A DNA stretch of 64,000 nt from Nitrospirillum iridis (GTDB taxonomy: Bacteria; Pseudomonadota; Alphaproteobacteria; Azospirillales; Azospirillaceae): positions 124,001-188,000 of the forward strand of contig NZ_JACIIZ010000014.1 in assembly GCF_014205765.1 (NCBI RefSeq), in the 5' to 3' direction. Each line of letters opens with the position of its first letter. Position 1 is the stretch's first letter. Under the pieces are notes generated by a model that was not told where the DNA came from, searched no databases, and was given only the letters and a program-made list of their open reading frames with translations. Shown one piece after another: positions 1 to 8,517 of this stretch. Both the position numbers and the translations under genes were made by a program.

Positions 1-2196
1 CGGGTCGCCCCAGTCACCGGCCCGCGTCTGGCGGAACAGCCGGGCGCTGGGATACCAGGGGCTATCCTGCCGGTGCCGCAGCCACCGCCAATCCGGCGCC
101 GTGGGCAGCAGAATCCAGACCGGCTTGCCCAGCGCCCCCGCCAGATGGGCGACCGAGGTGTCGACGGCCACCACCAGGTCCAGCTGCATGATGGCGGCGG
201 CGGTCTCGGCATAGTCGCCCAGGCGGCCGGACAGGTCCGTCACCTTGCCCGGGGGAAAGCGGTGAACGTCGCCCGCCCGCCCGCCCACCTGCAGGCTGTA
301 CCAGCGCACACCCGGCACCGACCACAACGGCCCCAGCGCGGCCAGGTCATGCACGGAGCGCTGACGGTCGCCCTTATGCTCGGGATTGCCGGCCCAGACC
401 AGGCCCACCCGCAGCCCGGTGAAGGGCGCCCCCCCCTGTTCGGCCGCGAACAGGTTCCGCCAGCCGGCCAAGGCGTCGGACGGCGGTTCCATATAGGGGC
501 AGACCGCCGGCACCGTATCCATCGCCAGCAGGTGGGGCAGGCTGAGCAGCGGGGCATGGAAATCGAACCCGTCCGGTGCCGCGTCCCCCACCAGCATGCC
601 GTCCACCCCAGGGACGCTGCTGATCACCCGCGCCAGGGGCGTCGGCACCCGCATCAGGATGTAGGCCGGCGGACCGGACCGCCCCACCCCGTCCCACCAA
701 CGGCGATCGGCGAAGCGGCAAAACTGGATCAGGTCGCCCATGCCCTGCTCGCCGTGCACCATCAGGGTGCGGCCGGTGATGTCCTGCCCCCGCCAGGCAC
801 GGTCTGGCAACACCTCCCACGGCTTCAGCTGGTGACCGTCCTTCAAGCGCCACTCATACTCCGCCCACCCTTGCCGCCAACGACCTTCCAGCAGATGGGT
901 CATGCCCAGGTTGACGTGGGCGGCGATGAACGCCGGCTTATGGACCAGCGCCTCCTGGAACGCCGCCGCCGCCTCTGCCGTGCGGCCCTGGCCCAGCAGC
1001 ACCACACCCAGCATGTTGTGGGTCTCGGCGTTGCGGGGACTGTCGCCTAAGCTGCGGATGCAGACCGCCTTCGCCTCCTCCTCCCGATTCAGGCGATGCA
1101 GGGCGCCGGCCAGCTGCAAGGCGGCGGTCTCATGGTCCGGTCGCAGCGCCAGGGCCCGGTGGCACAGCTCCATCGCCTCCTCCGCCCGGTCCTGGGCGTG
1201 AAGGGCGCCCGCCAGGCTCACCAGGCCTTCGACGGAGGACGGGTTGCGGGCGACCGCCTCCCGCGCCACCTCCTCCGCCTCCACCCATCGCTTCTCATCC
1301 AGCAAAACGCCAACCAGGGTGACACGGGCCTCGATCAAGTCGGGATCAAGGGCAAGGGCCTGGCGGCAGGCCTCGACCGCGGCGTCAGCCTGTCCCAGGT
1401 CACGCAGGGACATCCCCAGGCAGGCATGGGCCAGCGGCAGGACCGGCGCCATGGCCACGGCCCGCCGCGCCGCCGCCGCCGCGCTCTCCGCCTGGCCATC
1501 AGCCTGCAGTATCATGCTGAGGTTGCACCAGTGCCCGACCTCGTCGGGCTGGAGGTCCGCCGCCCGGCGGTAGGCGGCGATGGCATCGTCCACCCGCCCC
1601 AGGGCGCGCAGGGCGTTGCCCAGATTGCCCTGGGCGTCGGCATAGCCCGGCCACAGGGCCAGCGCCTGGCCATAGTCGTCCGCCGCCGCCTGCCATCGCT
1701 GCGCGCCGAAGTGGGCGTTGCCGGTCCCGTTCAACGCCATGGCCGCGTCGCGCGCCCGGGCCACATCCATCAGGCGTTCAAGTTCCCGCTGGGCGGCCGC
1801 CAGGCCGGGCTGCGAGGCCAGCGCCTGGCGATAGGCCGCCGCCGCTTCCGGCAGGCGATCCAGGTCGGCCAGGACGTTGCCCAGGTTGACCTGCAGCTCG
1901 GCGTTGCCGGGCAAGGCCACCCCGGCGCGGCGATAGGTGTCGGCCGCCTCGTCCAGCCGGCCCAGGCGGCGCAACGCCACGCCCAGGTTGATCAGCGCCG
2001 GGGCATAGCCGTCATCCAGGGCGAGGGCCTGATTGAAAGCGGCGACGGCGTTGTCGGTGCGCCCCAGCTGCAACAGGGCGACACCCAGATCAGCCCAGGC
2101 GGACAGCTCACCGGGCGCCACCGCCGTGACCTGCTGATAGTGGGCCGCCGCCGCCGCCCACTGGCCATCCAGCATCAACTTCTGGCCGTCGTTCAC
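1..2196 (-). CDS. TPR-repeat protein with C-terminal glycosyltransferase-like domain (3' end outside window)
   Basis: At least 732 residues; the stop codon lies beyond the left edge. I read the start as GTG at 2196, preceded by a purine-rich GAGAGCGGGG stretch; ATG at 2175 is an in-frame alternative. Roughly residues 8-460 are successive TPR units with the usual pattern (e.g. ALINLGVALRRLGRLDEA, DAQGNLGNALRALGRVDDA). The C-terminal part has HGEQGMGDLIQFCRFA and VVAVDTSVAHLAGALGKPVW, the nucleotide-sugar-binding type motifs of GT9/heptosyltransferase-like domains found behind TPRs in many proteobacteria. It may glycosylate protein or surface polysaccharide, but the substrate cannot be read from sequence. 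No signal peptide is visible, so a cytoplasmic location is inferred. It lies downstream of nrdB and is separated from it by a terminator. Confidence 0.85.
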   Translation of the reverse strand, partial: MNDGQKLMLDGQWAAAAAHYQQVTAVAPGELSAWADLGVALLQLGRTDNAVAAFNQALALDDGYAPALINLGVALRRLGRLDEAADTYRRAGVALPGNAELQVNLGNVLADLDRLPEAAAAYRQALASQPGLAAAQRELERLMDVARARDAAMALNGTGNAHFGAQRWQAAADDYGQALALWPGYADAQGNLGNALRALGRVDDAIAAYRRAADLQPDEVGHWCNLSMILQADGQAESAAAAARRAVAMAPVLPLAHACLGMSLRDLGQADAAVEACRQALALDPDLIEARVTLVGVLLDEKRWVEAEEVAREAVARNPSSVEGLVSLAGALHAQDRAEEAMELCHRALALRPDHETAALQLAGALHRLNREEEAKAVCIRSLGDSPRNAETHNMLGVVLLGQGRTAEAAAAFQEALVHKPAFIAAHVNLGMTHLLEGRWRQGWAEYEWRLKDGHQLKPWEVLPDRAWRGQDITGRTLMVHGEQGMGDLIQFCRFADRRWWDGVGRSGPPAYILMRVPTPLARVISSVPGVDGMLVGDAAPDGFDFHAPLLSLPHLLAMDTVPAVCPYMEPPSDALAGWRNLFAAEQGGAPFTGLRVGLVWAGNPEHKGDRQRSVHDLAALGPLWSVPGVRWYSLQVGGRAGDVHRFPPGKVTDLSGRLGDYAETAAAIMQLDLVVAVDTSVAHLAGALGKPVWILLPTAPDWRWLRHRQDSPWYPSARLFRQTRAGDWGDP

Positions 2197-2247
2197 ACCC
2201 GCCCCGCTCTCCGCACTCCGCCGGTCCCGGCGGCATCCCCTTAACCT

Positions 2248-2284
2248 AAAACGAAAAGGCGCCGATGTTCATCACCGGCGCCTT
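2248..2284 (-). terminator. Rho-independent terminator of the nrdA-nrdB unit
   Basis: A 9-bp perfect stem (AAGGCGCCG at 2256-2264 with CGGCGCCTT at 2276-2284) and a 10-nt loop. Read on the minus strand it is followed by TTCGTTTT. It lies 42 bp past the nrdB stop and just ahead of the TPR gene. Confidence 0.8.
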
Positions 2285-2325
2285 GTCCTTTTCCCCCGCT
2301 GGTTCCCCCGCTGGCCCCGGAGGGC

Positions 2326-3291
2326 TCAGTCGAACGCCTCATCCCAGCTGCCACCGGTGGCGGCCTTGCTGTACTCGGTCGCGCGATTCTCGAAGAAGTT
2401 GGCGTGTTCGACGCCGTTCAGCATCACGTCCATCCACGGCAGCGGATTCTTCTCCACGCGATAGATGGGCTGCAATTCCAGCTGGGTCAGGCGGCGGTCG
2501 GCGATCCAGCGGATGTACTGCTTCACATCCTCCGCCGTCAGTCCCTGCACGCCGCCCATTTCGAACGCCAGGTCGATGAAGGCGTCCTCATGCGCCACGA
2601 TGGTGGAGCAGGCGACGTACAGATCGTTCTGGAACTGCTCCGTCCAAATCTCCTGGTTCTCGGCGACGAAGGTGCGGAACAGGCGGATGGCGGACTGGGT
2701 GTGCAACGTCTCGTCGCGCACCGACCAGGTCACGATCTGCCCCATGCCCTTCATCTTGTTGAAGCGCGGGAAGTTCATGAGGATGGCGAAGGAGGCGAAC
2801 AGCTGCAGCCCCTCGGTGAAGGCGCCGAACACCGCCAGCGTCTTGGCGATGTTGGCCGGGCTGTCGACCGTGAATTCCTGCATGTAGTCGTACTTGTCCT
2901 TCATCTCCTTGTAGTGGAGGAAGGCGGAGTATTCGACCTCGGGCATGCCGATGGTGTCCAGCAGGTGGCTGTAGGCCGCGATGTGGATGGTCTCGATGTT
3001 GGAGAAGGCCGAGAGCATCATCTGCACCTCGGTCGGCTGGAACACCTGCGCATACTTCTTCATGTAGCAGTTGTTCACCTCGACGTCGGCCTGGGTGAAG
3101 AACCGGAAAATCTGGGTCAGCAGGTTGCGCTCGCCGTCCGACAGCTTCTGGCGCCAATCCTTCACGTCGTCGGCCAGCGGCACCTCTTCCGGCATCCAGT
3201 GCAGGCGCTGCTGCGTCAGCCAGGCCTCATAGGCCCAGGGATAGCGGAAGGGCTTGTAGACGGGGTTGGGGGTCAGAAGCTGGCTGGGCAC
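2326..3291 (-). CDS. nrdB: Ribonucleoside-diphosphate reductase, class I beta subunit (NrdB)
   Basis: 321 residues, starting with GTG. This is the radical-generating R2 subunit, which supplies the tyrosyl radical to NrdA for making deoxyribonucleotides. The ferritin-like metal site is complete: D69 (TQADVEVNN), E100 and H103 (IETIHIAAY), E160 (TEGLQ), and E194 and H197 (RDETLH). Y107 sits four residues after H103, the position of the radical tyrosine, so a tyrosyl-radical (class Ia type) enzyme is expected rather than a radical-less Mn/Fe one. It has no N-terminal ATP-cone. The partner nrdA lies upstream on the same strand, with a lipoprotein gene between them. Confidence 0.96.
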   Translation of the reverse strand: MPSQLLTPNPVYKPFRYPWAYEAWLTQQRLHWMPEEVPLADDVKDWRQKLSDGERNLLTQIFRFFTQADVEVNNCYMKKYAQVFQPTEVQMMLSAFSNIETIHIAAYSHLLDTIGMPEVEYSAFLHYKEMKDKYDYMQEFTVDSPANIAKTLAVFGAFTEGLQLFASFAILMNFPRFNKMKGMGQIVTWSVRDETLHTQSAIRLFRTFVAENQEIWTEQFQNDLYVACSTIVAHEDAFIDLAFEMGGVQGLTAEDVKQYIRWIADRRLTQLELQPIYRVEKNPLPWMDVMLNGVEHANFFENRATEYSKAATGGSWDEAFD

Positions 3292-3321
3292 GGGCGAAAA
3301 TCCGTTCGTCTGAAATCGTTG

Positions 3322-3975
3322 TCAAAAAAGGCCGGAAGACGGCTTCGTCAGCGCCTCGAAGGGCGCCATCATCGCCGTCAGGAACTCGTCGGCGGTCACC
3401 TTGCCGTCATGGTCGGCGTCCCACTTGTCGAACTTGCGCGATGACTGGGCCCGCAGTTCCTCGCGGGTCACCCGGAAATCGCTGTCGGTATCGGCCGACA
3501 TCACCGGATCCAGTCCCACCTGCAGCCGCACCCGCGACCCCTGGTAGCGCTCGCCCTCCGGCGCGGCTTCCACCGAATCCGGCTGCACTGTCCGGGCCTG
3601 GGCCCCCAGCAGGGGCGTCACCGTGTGACGCCGCGCCTGGAAGGGTTGGTTCAGGCGGTACTTCTCCAGCTCGGCCGAGGTGATGCTGCCGTCGTGGTCC
3701 AGGTCGAACAGATCGAAGCTGCGGTCCGCGTCGGCAAGCACCTCGTCGCGGGTCAGCACCCCGTCGTGGTTCGCGTCCGCCTGGTGGAACCATAGCAGCA
3801 GCACCGCCTTGTACTGCAGTTGGCTTCCGGACGGCGGCCCCAGGATCTGCCCGGACGGGCTGACCGGAACCAGCAGCAGGTAGGGATTGACGGGCTGGTC
3901 ATGCCCGCATCCCGCCAGGCCGCAACCCATAGCGCCAGCCAAGGCCAGCCTGGCCAGTGCCCTCATAACCCGCAT
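3322..3975 (-). CDS. EF-hand lipoprotein
   Basis: 217 residues. The N-terminus is a lipoprotein signal with lipobox LAGC (C23), so the mature protein should be membrane-anchored in the envelope. Four EF-hand-like calcium loops are visible: D67-E78 (DANHDGVLTRDE), D91-E102 (DLDHDGSITSAE), D162-E173 (DTDSDFRVTREE, lacking the central glycine) and D186-E197 (DADHDGKVTADE). They form two pairs split by a Pro/Gln-rich linker of about 60 residues. The gene sits between nrdA and nrdB on the same strand, 78 bp after nrdA and 30 bp before nrdB, so it is probably co-transcribed with them. No functional link to ribonucleotide reduction is known to me. Calcium binding is inferred from the loops only. Confidence 0.88.
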   Translation of the reverse strand: MRVMRALARLALAGAMGCGLAGCGHDQPVNPYLLLVPVSPSGQILGPPSGSQLQYKAVLLLWFHQADANHDGVLTRDEVLADADRSFDLFDLDHDGSITSAELEKYRLNQPFQARRHTVTPLLGAQARTVQPDSVEAAPEGERYQGSRVRLQVGLDPVMSADTDSDFRVTREELRAQSSRKFDKWDADHDGKVTADEFLTAMMAPFEALTKPSSGLF

Positions 3976-4032
3976 ACGACTTCCCCGGCAGCATCGATGG
4001 ACCGATCGGACGACCGGCCCATTCCAGGCTCA

Positions 4033-4054
4033 ACCGATCTTTCGATCGATCGGT
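4033..4054 (-). other. Stem-loop directly after the nrdA stop
   Basis: ACCGATC (4033-4039) pairs with GATCGGT (4048-4054) across an 8-nt loop. The stem begins at the last base of the nrdA stop codon. There is no U-tract, so it looks more like an RNA-stabilising or processing hairpin than a terminator. Confidence 0.4.
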
Positions 4055-5895
4055 CACTGGCAGGCCAGGCATTCCTCGTAGTTGTTCACTTCCACGCGTG
4101 GCGCGGCGTCGGCTTTCGCCTCCACCTTCTTGGCCACCACGGCGCCGATGTCGGCCTCCGCCCGCTGGATGGACATGGAGCGGAGATAATAGAGGCTCTT
4201 GACCCCCTTCTTCCAGGCCTGGAAGTGGATCTGGTGCAGATCCCGCTTATGAACGTCGGCCGGCAGGAAGATGTTCAGGCTCTGCGACTGGCAGATGAAG
4301 GGGGTGCGGTCGGCCGCATGCTCGATCAGCCAGCGCTGGTCCAGCTCGAACGCGGTCTTGAAGACATCACGCTCCAGATCGCTCAGGAAGTCCAGGTGCT
4401 GAACTGATCCGCCGTTCAGGGTGATGGACGACCAAATCTCCTCGTCATTGCGGCCATAGGTGGCCAAGGTCTGCTCCAGGTATTTGTTACGCACCGAGAA
4501 CGAGCCAGACAAGGTCTTGTGATTGAAGGCGTTGGCCGCCGACGGCTCGATGCCCGGCGACGCACCGCCGCAGATAATGGAGATGCTGGCGGTGGGGGCG
4601 ATGGCGATCTTGTTGGAGAAGCGCTCCTCCGAGCCATAATCGGCGGCGTCCGGGCAGGCGCCCCGCTCGCGGCCCAGCTTCAGCGAGGCCTCGTCGGCCT
4701 GGCGCTTGATGTGGGCGAACATGCGCTTGTTCCACACCTTGGCCATCACGCCCTCGAAGGGCAGGCCCTGGCTTTGCAGGAAGCTGTGATAGCCCATGAC
4801 GCCCAGGCCCACCGAGCGTTCGCGCATGGCGGAATAGCGGGCGCGCTCCATATCGTCCGGCGCCTTCTCGATGAAGTCGCTCATGACGTTGTCGAGGAAG
4901 CGCAGCGCGTCCTCGATGAAGGTGGGGTGGTCCTGCCACTCCAGGAAATATTCCAGGTTCAGCGACGACAGGCAACAGACGGCTGTGCGCTCGTTGCCCA
5001 GCTGGTCCAGGCCCGTGGGCAGCGTGATCTCGCTGCACAGGTTGGACATCTTCACCGACAGGCCGGCCAGCTTGTGATGTTCCGGCATGGCGCGGTTCAC
5101 GTGGTCGATGAACAGCAGGTAGGGCTCGCCCGTCTCGACCCGGGCGGTCAGGATGCGGATCCATAGGGACCGGGCCGAGATGCGGCGGATGACGGCGCCG
5201 TCCTTGGGGCTGGTCAGCGCCCATTCGCCGTCGGCCTCGACCGCGCGCATGAAGGCGTCGGGAATGACCACGCCGTGGTGCAGGTTCAGCGCCTTGCGGT
5301 TGGGGTCGCCGCCGGTCGGGCGGCGCATCTCGATGAATTCCTCGATCTCGGGGTGCGAGACCGGCAGGTAGGTCGCGGCCGAGCCGCGGCGCAGGGAGCC
5401 CTGGCTGATGGCCAACGTCAGGCTGTCCATCACCCGGATGAAGGGCACGACGCCGGAGGTCTTGCCATTGCCGCCGACCTTCTCGCCGATGGAGCGCAGG
5501 TTGCCCCAGTAGCTGCCGATGCCGCCGCCGCGCGAGGCCAGCCAGACGTTCTCGTTCCAGAGGTCGACGATGCCCTTCAGGCTGTCGTTGCACTCGTTCA
5601 GGAAGCAGCTGATGGGCAGGCCGCGCGAGGTGCCGCCGTTGGACAGCACCGGCGTGGCCGGCATGAACCACAGCTTGGAGATATAGTCGTAGAGGCGCTG
5701 GGCGTGGGCCTGGTCGTCGGCGTAGTAGCTGGCCACGCGGGCGAACAGATCCTGGAAGCTTTCGCCCGGCAGCAGGTAGCGATCGGTCAAGGTGGCCTTG
5801 CCGAACGCCGTCAAAAGATCGTCACGGGAATGATCCACAACGACCGCCGGACGGTTAGCAACTTGAATCCTGCCGAAAACGTCTCCGTCCCGCAT
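4054..5895 (-). CDS. nrdA: Ribonucleoside-diphosphate reductase, class I alpha subunit (NrdA), short form
   Basis: 613 residues, much shorter than the 761-residue E. coli NrdA because the N-terminal ATP-cone is missing. The chain starts almost directly with the catalytic barrel. Visible residues are C97 (PISCFLNE), N285, thiyl-forming C287 and E289 (NLCSEI), C307/C308 (VCCLSSLNLE, the redox partner of C97), the YY pair in SLYYLRS for radical transfer, and the mobile C-terminal CLAC pair (C609, C612) that takes electrons from thioredoxin or glutaredoxin. Upstream lie two DnaA-box-like sites. NrdB is encoded two genes downstream. The missing ATP-cone implies no dATP overall-activity switch in this subunit; short NrdA proteins are known in some alphaproteobacteria. 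Confidence 0.96.
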   Translation of the reverse strand: MRDGDVFGRIQVANRPAVVVDHSRDDLLTAFGKATLTDRYLLPGESFQDLFARVASYYADDQAHAQRLYDYISKLWFMPATPVLSNGGTSRGLPISCFLNECNDSLKGIVDLWNENVWLASRGGGIGSYWGNLRSIGEKVGGNGKTSGVVPFIRVMDSLTLAISQGSLRRGSAATYLPVSHPEIEEFIEMRRPTGGDPNRKALNLHHGVVIPDAFMRAVEADGEWALTSPKDGAVIRRISARSLWIRILTARVETGEPYLLFIDHVNRAMPEHHKLAGLSVKMSNLCSEITLPTGLDQLGNERTAVCCLSSLNLEYFLEWQDHPTFIEDALRFLDNVMSDFIEKAPDDMERARYSAMRERSVGLGVMGYHSFLQSQGLPFEGVMAKVWNKRMFAHIKRQADEASLKLGRERGACPDAADYGSEERFSNKIAIAPTASISIICGGASPGIEPSAANAFNHKTLSGSFSVRNKYLEQTLATYGRNDEEIWSSITLNGGSVQHLDFLSDLERDVFKTAFELDQRWLIEHAADRTPFICQSQSLNIFLPADVHKRDLHQIHFQAWKKGVKSLYYLRSMSIQRAEADIGAVVAKKVEAKADAAPRVEVNNYEECLACQ

Positions 5896-5898
5896 GAC

Positions 5899-5907
5899 TT
5901 ATCCCCA
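5899..5907 (+). promoter_or_regulatory. DnaA-box-like site upstream of nrdA (one mismatch)
   Basis: TTATCCCCA at 5899-5907 differs at one position from the DnaA box TTATCCACA. It lies 4 bp ahead of the nrdA start and points opposite to the second box at 5927-5935. Confidence 0.45.
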
Positions 5908-5926
5908 GGCTGTGTATGAATTGCGC

Positions 5927-5935
5927 TGTGGATAA
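5927..5935 (-). promoter_or_regulatory. Perfect DnaA box upstream of nrdA
   Basis: TGTGGATAA on the plus strand reads TTATCCACA, the consensus DnaA box, on the minus strand. It lies 32-40 bp upstream of the nrdA start codon. DnaA control of nrdAB is established in E. coli, where two boxes precede nrdA; here control is inferred from position and sequence. Confidence 0.6.
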
Positions 5936-6156
5936 CCGAGGACCGGACACCACATCTAGCGGCAACGAGCGCTGATCCTACCAAATCGTGACAGTCCGCC
6001 AACGGATTTTTTAATCTCGGAAGGCTATTTTCCCATTGCGTCCGAAAAGCCCAGGCATCCTGCGGGCGGCATGGGTTATCCTGCGTTCCGACCATGGTTA
6101 ACGACGGTGCGGCACCTGTCCGAATGGGTGCCGCCCGCTACCCTGGAGGCAGCCTG

Positions 6157-7542
6157 ATGTTCATCGCGTGCTCCAACCTCATCGTCCCGAACCCCCCCAT
6201 ATCTTGTGCCGGCATCGCCGTGGGGGACATAGATGGTGATGGGCGCTTTGATTTCGTCGTCACCTGCGCCGACGCGCCCAACCGGGTGCTGAGTTGGGAC
6301 GGCGGCGCCCTGGTGGAGCATCCGGCCGGCCCCCTGGCCGACGCCCAGGCCTGCGCGCGGGCCGCGCTGTTCGCCGACATGGACGGCGACGGCCGCGAGG
6401 AACTCTACATATTGAATTCACCCGCGGCGGCGGGCGCCGTGCCGACGCCCGACCGGCTGTTCGCCTGCTTCGGCAACCGCTGGGTCGACCTGGCGGCCCT
6501 GCCGGAGAACTTCGCCGCCGTCAACCGCGCCGCCGGCACGGCGCTGGCCTGCCTGGACCGCCACGGCACCGGCCGCTACAGCATCGTGGTCGGCGGCCAG
6601 GGCGTGCCCCTGCAACTGTTCGAGCTGGACCGCCGCGGCCGCCTGCACGAGGTGGCGGAGGAGGCGGGCCTGGATGTGGAGGCCGACGCCCGCCTGCTGC
6701 TGGGCTCCTGCCTCACCGGCAGCCTGCCGGACCTGTTCGTCGGCTGCGCCAACGGGCCCAACCTGCTGTTCCGCAACCTGGGAGGCGGCCAGTATGAGGA
6801 GATCGCGGACGAGGTGGGGCTGGACGATCCCTTTGCCAGCGCCGGCGCCGCCACCATCCTGGACGCCGATGGCGACGGGCTGGTGGACCTGCTGCTGGGC
6901 AACAGCCAAGGCCCCCACCGCCTGTTCCAGCATCGCGCCGGCGGCGGCTTCGTCGACGTGGCCCCCGCGGAAATGACCCAGCCCGGCGACGTGCGCGCCG
7001 TCATCGCCGCCGATTTCGACAACGACGGCTATGAAGAGCTGTTCTTCAACATGCACGGCCAGCCCAACCGCCTGTTCGCCTGGCGGGAGGACCGCTGGGT
7101 GTCCATCGACGTGGGCGACGCCGCCGAGCCCGAGGGCCTGGGCACCGCCGCCGTGGTCGCCGACATCGATGGCGATGGCCAGCTGGAGCTGCTGATCGGC
7201 CATGGCGATGGCGAGGGCCAGCCCCTGTCCCTGTATCTGGCGTCACCCACCGGCAACAACTGGCTGCGGGTCCTGCCGCTGACCGCCGGCGGCGCGCCCG
7301 CCCGGGGCGCCACCGTCTGCCTGACCGCGGGCGGGCGGCGACAGCTGCGCAGCATCACCAGCGGTGCCGGCGGCCCCTGCCAGCGCGAGCCGGTGGCCCA
7401 TTTCGGCCTAGGGGACCTGACCCAGGTCGACCAACTGGACATCACCTGGCCCGACGGCGCCACCCTGAAGGTGGAAATGCCCGACCTCTGCCGCCTGATG
7501 GTGGTGCACCACCCCAGCCTGGGTCCCCAATCGGCCTGCTAG
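6157..7542 (+). CDS. FG-GAP/VCBS-repeat protein with C-terminal ASPIC/UnbV-like domain (CRTAC1 type)
   Basis: 461 residues from ATG 6157, chosen over ATG 6094 because GGAGG lies 7 nt upstream of 6157. The chain is a series of FG-GAP blades carrying Ca-binding-like DxDxDG motifs: GDIDGDGRFDFVV, ADMDGDGREELYI, LDADGDGLVDLLL, ADFDNDGYEELFF and ADIDGDGQLELLI. These predict a beta-propeller. The C-terminal 95 residues (TGNNWLRVLPL to LDITWPDGATLKVEMP) match the ASPIC/UnbV module that follows such repeats in CRTAC1-like proteins. No signal peptide is evident from this start, which is odd for a family usually found outside the cytoplasm. Function unknown; a calcium-stabilised binding scaffold is likely. 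Confidence 0.85.
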   Translation: MFIACSNLIVPNPPISCAGIAVGDIDGDGRFDFVVTCADAPNRVLSWDGGALVEHPAGPLADAQACARAALFADMDGDGREELYILNSPAAAGAVPTPDRLFACFGNRWVDLAALPENFAAVNRAAGTALACLDRHGTGRYSIVVGGQGVPLQLFELDRRGRLHEVAEEAGLDVEADARLLLGSCLTGSLPDLFVGCANGPNLLFRNLGGGQYEEIADEVGLDDPFASAGAATILDADGDGLVDLLLGNSQGPHRLFQHRAGGGFVDVAPAEMTQPGDVRAVIAADFDNDGYEELFFNMHGQPNRLFAWREDRWVSIDVGDAAEPEGLGTAAVVADIDGDGQLELLIGHGDGEGQPLSLYLASPTGNNWLRVLPLTAGGAPARGATVCLTAGGRRQLRSITSGAGGPCQREPVAHFGLGDLTQVDQLDITWPDGATLKVEMPDLCRLMVVHHPSLGPQSAC

Positions 7543-7575
7543 GCTTTTCTCGGAGCGTGGGCAGTCGCGGTCGAC

Positions 7576-8394
7576 TCAGCCTGCGGTCAACGCCTGGCGG
7601 CGGGTGCGCCCCAGGGTCAGGCCATAGAAACGGGCCAGCATGACGGCGTTGGCGCCCCAGCCCACGCCGTACAGGCCGACGCTGACGGCATAGCTGGCGG
7701 CGATCTCGACGGGGTCGGTCAGGCGGCTGAACACCAGGGTGATCAGCAGCGGCAGCACCGTCAGCAGATTGAGCGCCGTCAGGCGCAGGGCCAGGCCCCG
7801 GGTGGCGGTCCAGCCCTGGCGGAAGGACCCGGCCTCGCCCACCGCCACCGGCACCACCCCCACCATCAGGCGGCCGTAAACGCCGGCCATGATCAGCAGC
7901 AGCGGCAGGGCGGCGGCCACCGCCAGCGCGTTGACCACCGCTTCGGGCATTTCCATGCCCAAGGCGACCATCACACCGTTCAGGACGGCGAGCGAGGGGA
8001 ACAGCAAGGCCAGGACCGGCAGCGTCGCCACCGCCGCCGCCAGGGACCAGCCGAGATAGGCCAGTTCCCGCCGTCCCAGGCTGGGACTCAAGAAGGCGAC
8101 ACCGTCGTCGGCCAAAAGCACCCAGCGCGCCCACCAGATCTGCATGCGGGCATAGAACCAATAATGGAAGATCGTGGGCAGGAGATAGAAGGGCAGCACC
8201 TCCTCCTCCCACGCCTGCTCCAGCGCGGGCTCCGCCGGCCGGGGGTGGGTCAGGGCGATGATGACATAGAGGATGAGCATCACCATGGCCGGCATCCCGG
8301 CGAAACGCAGGGTGCGCCCCGGGTCGGACAATACTTCACGGAAGGCGGCCACCGCCTCGTGCCAGACCATCGGCTTGCGCCGCACATCCTCCAT
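7576..8394 (-). CDS. Multi-pass membrane protein, function unknown
   Basis: 272 residues with about six hydrophobic segments (around residues 33-50, 112-133, 137-150, 155-180, 210-232 and 236-255). The segment between the first two is polar with several Trp and Tyr. I recognise no motif beyond a general resemblance to small inner-membrane proteins in which TM segments alternate with amphipathic stretches. It converges with the FG-GAP gene (33 bp gap) and diverges from the epimerase gene (123 bp between starts). Membrane location is well supported; no function is proposed. Confidence 0.75.
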   Translation of the reverse strand: MEDVRRKPMVWHEAVAAFREVLSDPGRTLRFAGMPAMVMLILYVIIALTHPRPAEPALEQAWEEEVLPFYLLPTIFHYWFYARMQIWWARWVLLADDGVAFLSPSLGRRELAYLGWSLAAAVATLPVLALLFPSLAVLNGVMVALGMEMPEAVVNALAVAAALPLLLIMAGVYGRLMVGVVPVAVGEAGSFRQGWTATRGLALRLTALNLLTVLPLLITLVFSRLTDPVEIAASYAVSVGLYGVGWGANAVMLARFYGLTLGRTRRQALTAG

Positions 8395-8517
8395 AACCGA
8401 CCAATCCTTGAAACCGCCGCCCCGCCACCATCAACAATGCCGGATCGCGCAAGCCGTGGCGAAGCGTTATGTTGCCGCGCCCCATCCCCCCTGGCCGCAA
8501 CCCTGCCGAAGGTGTCG

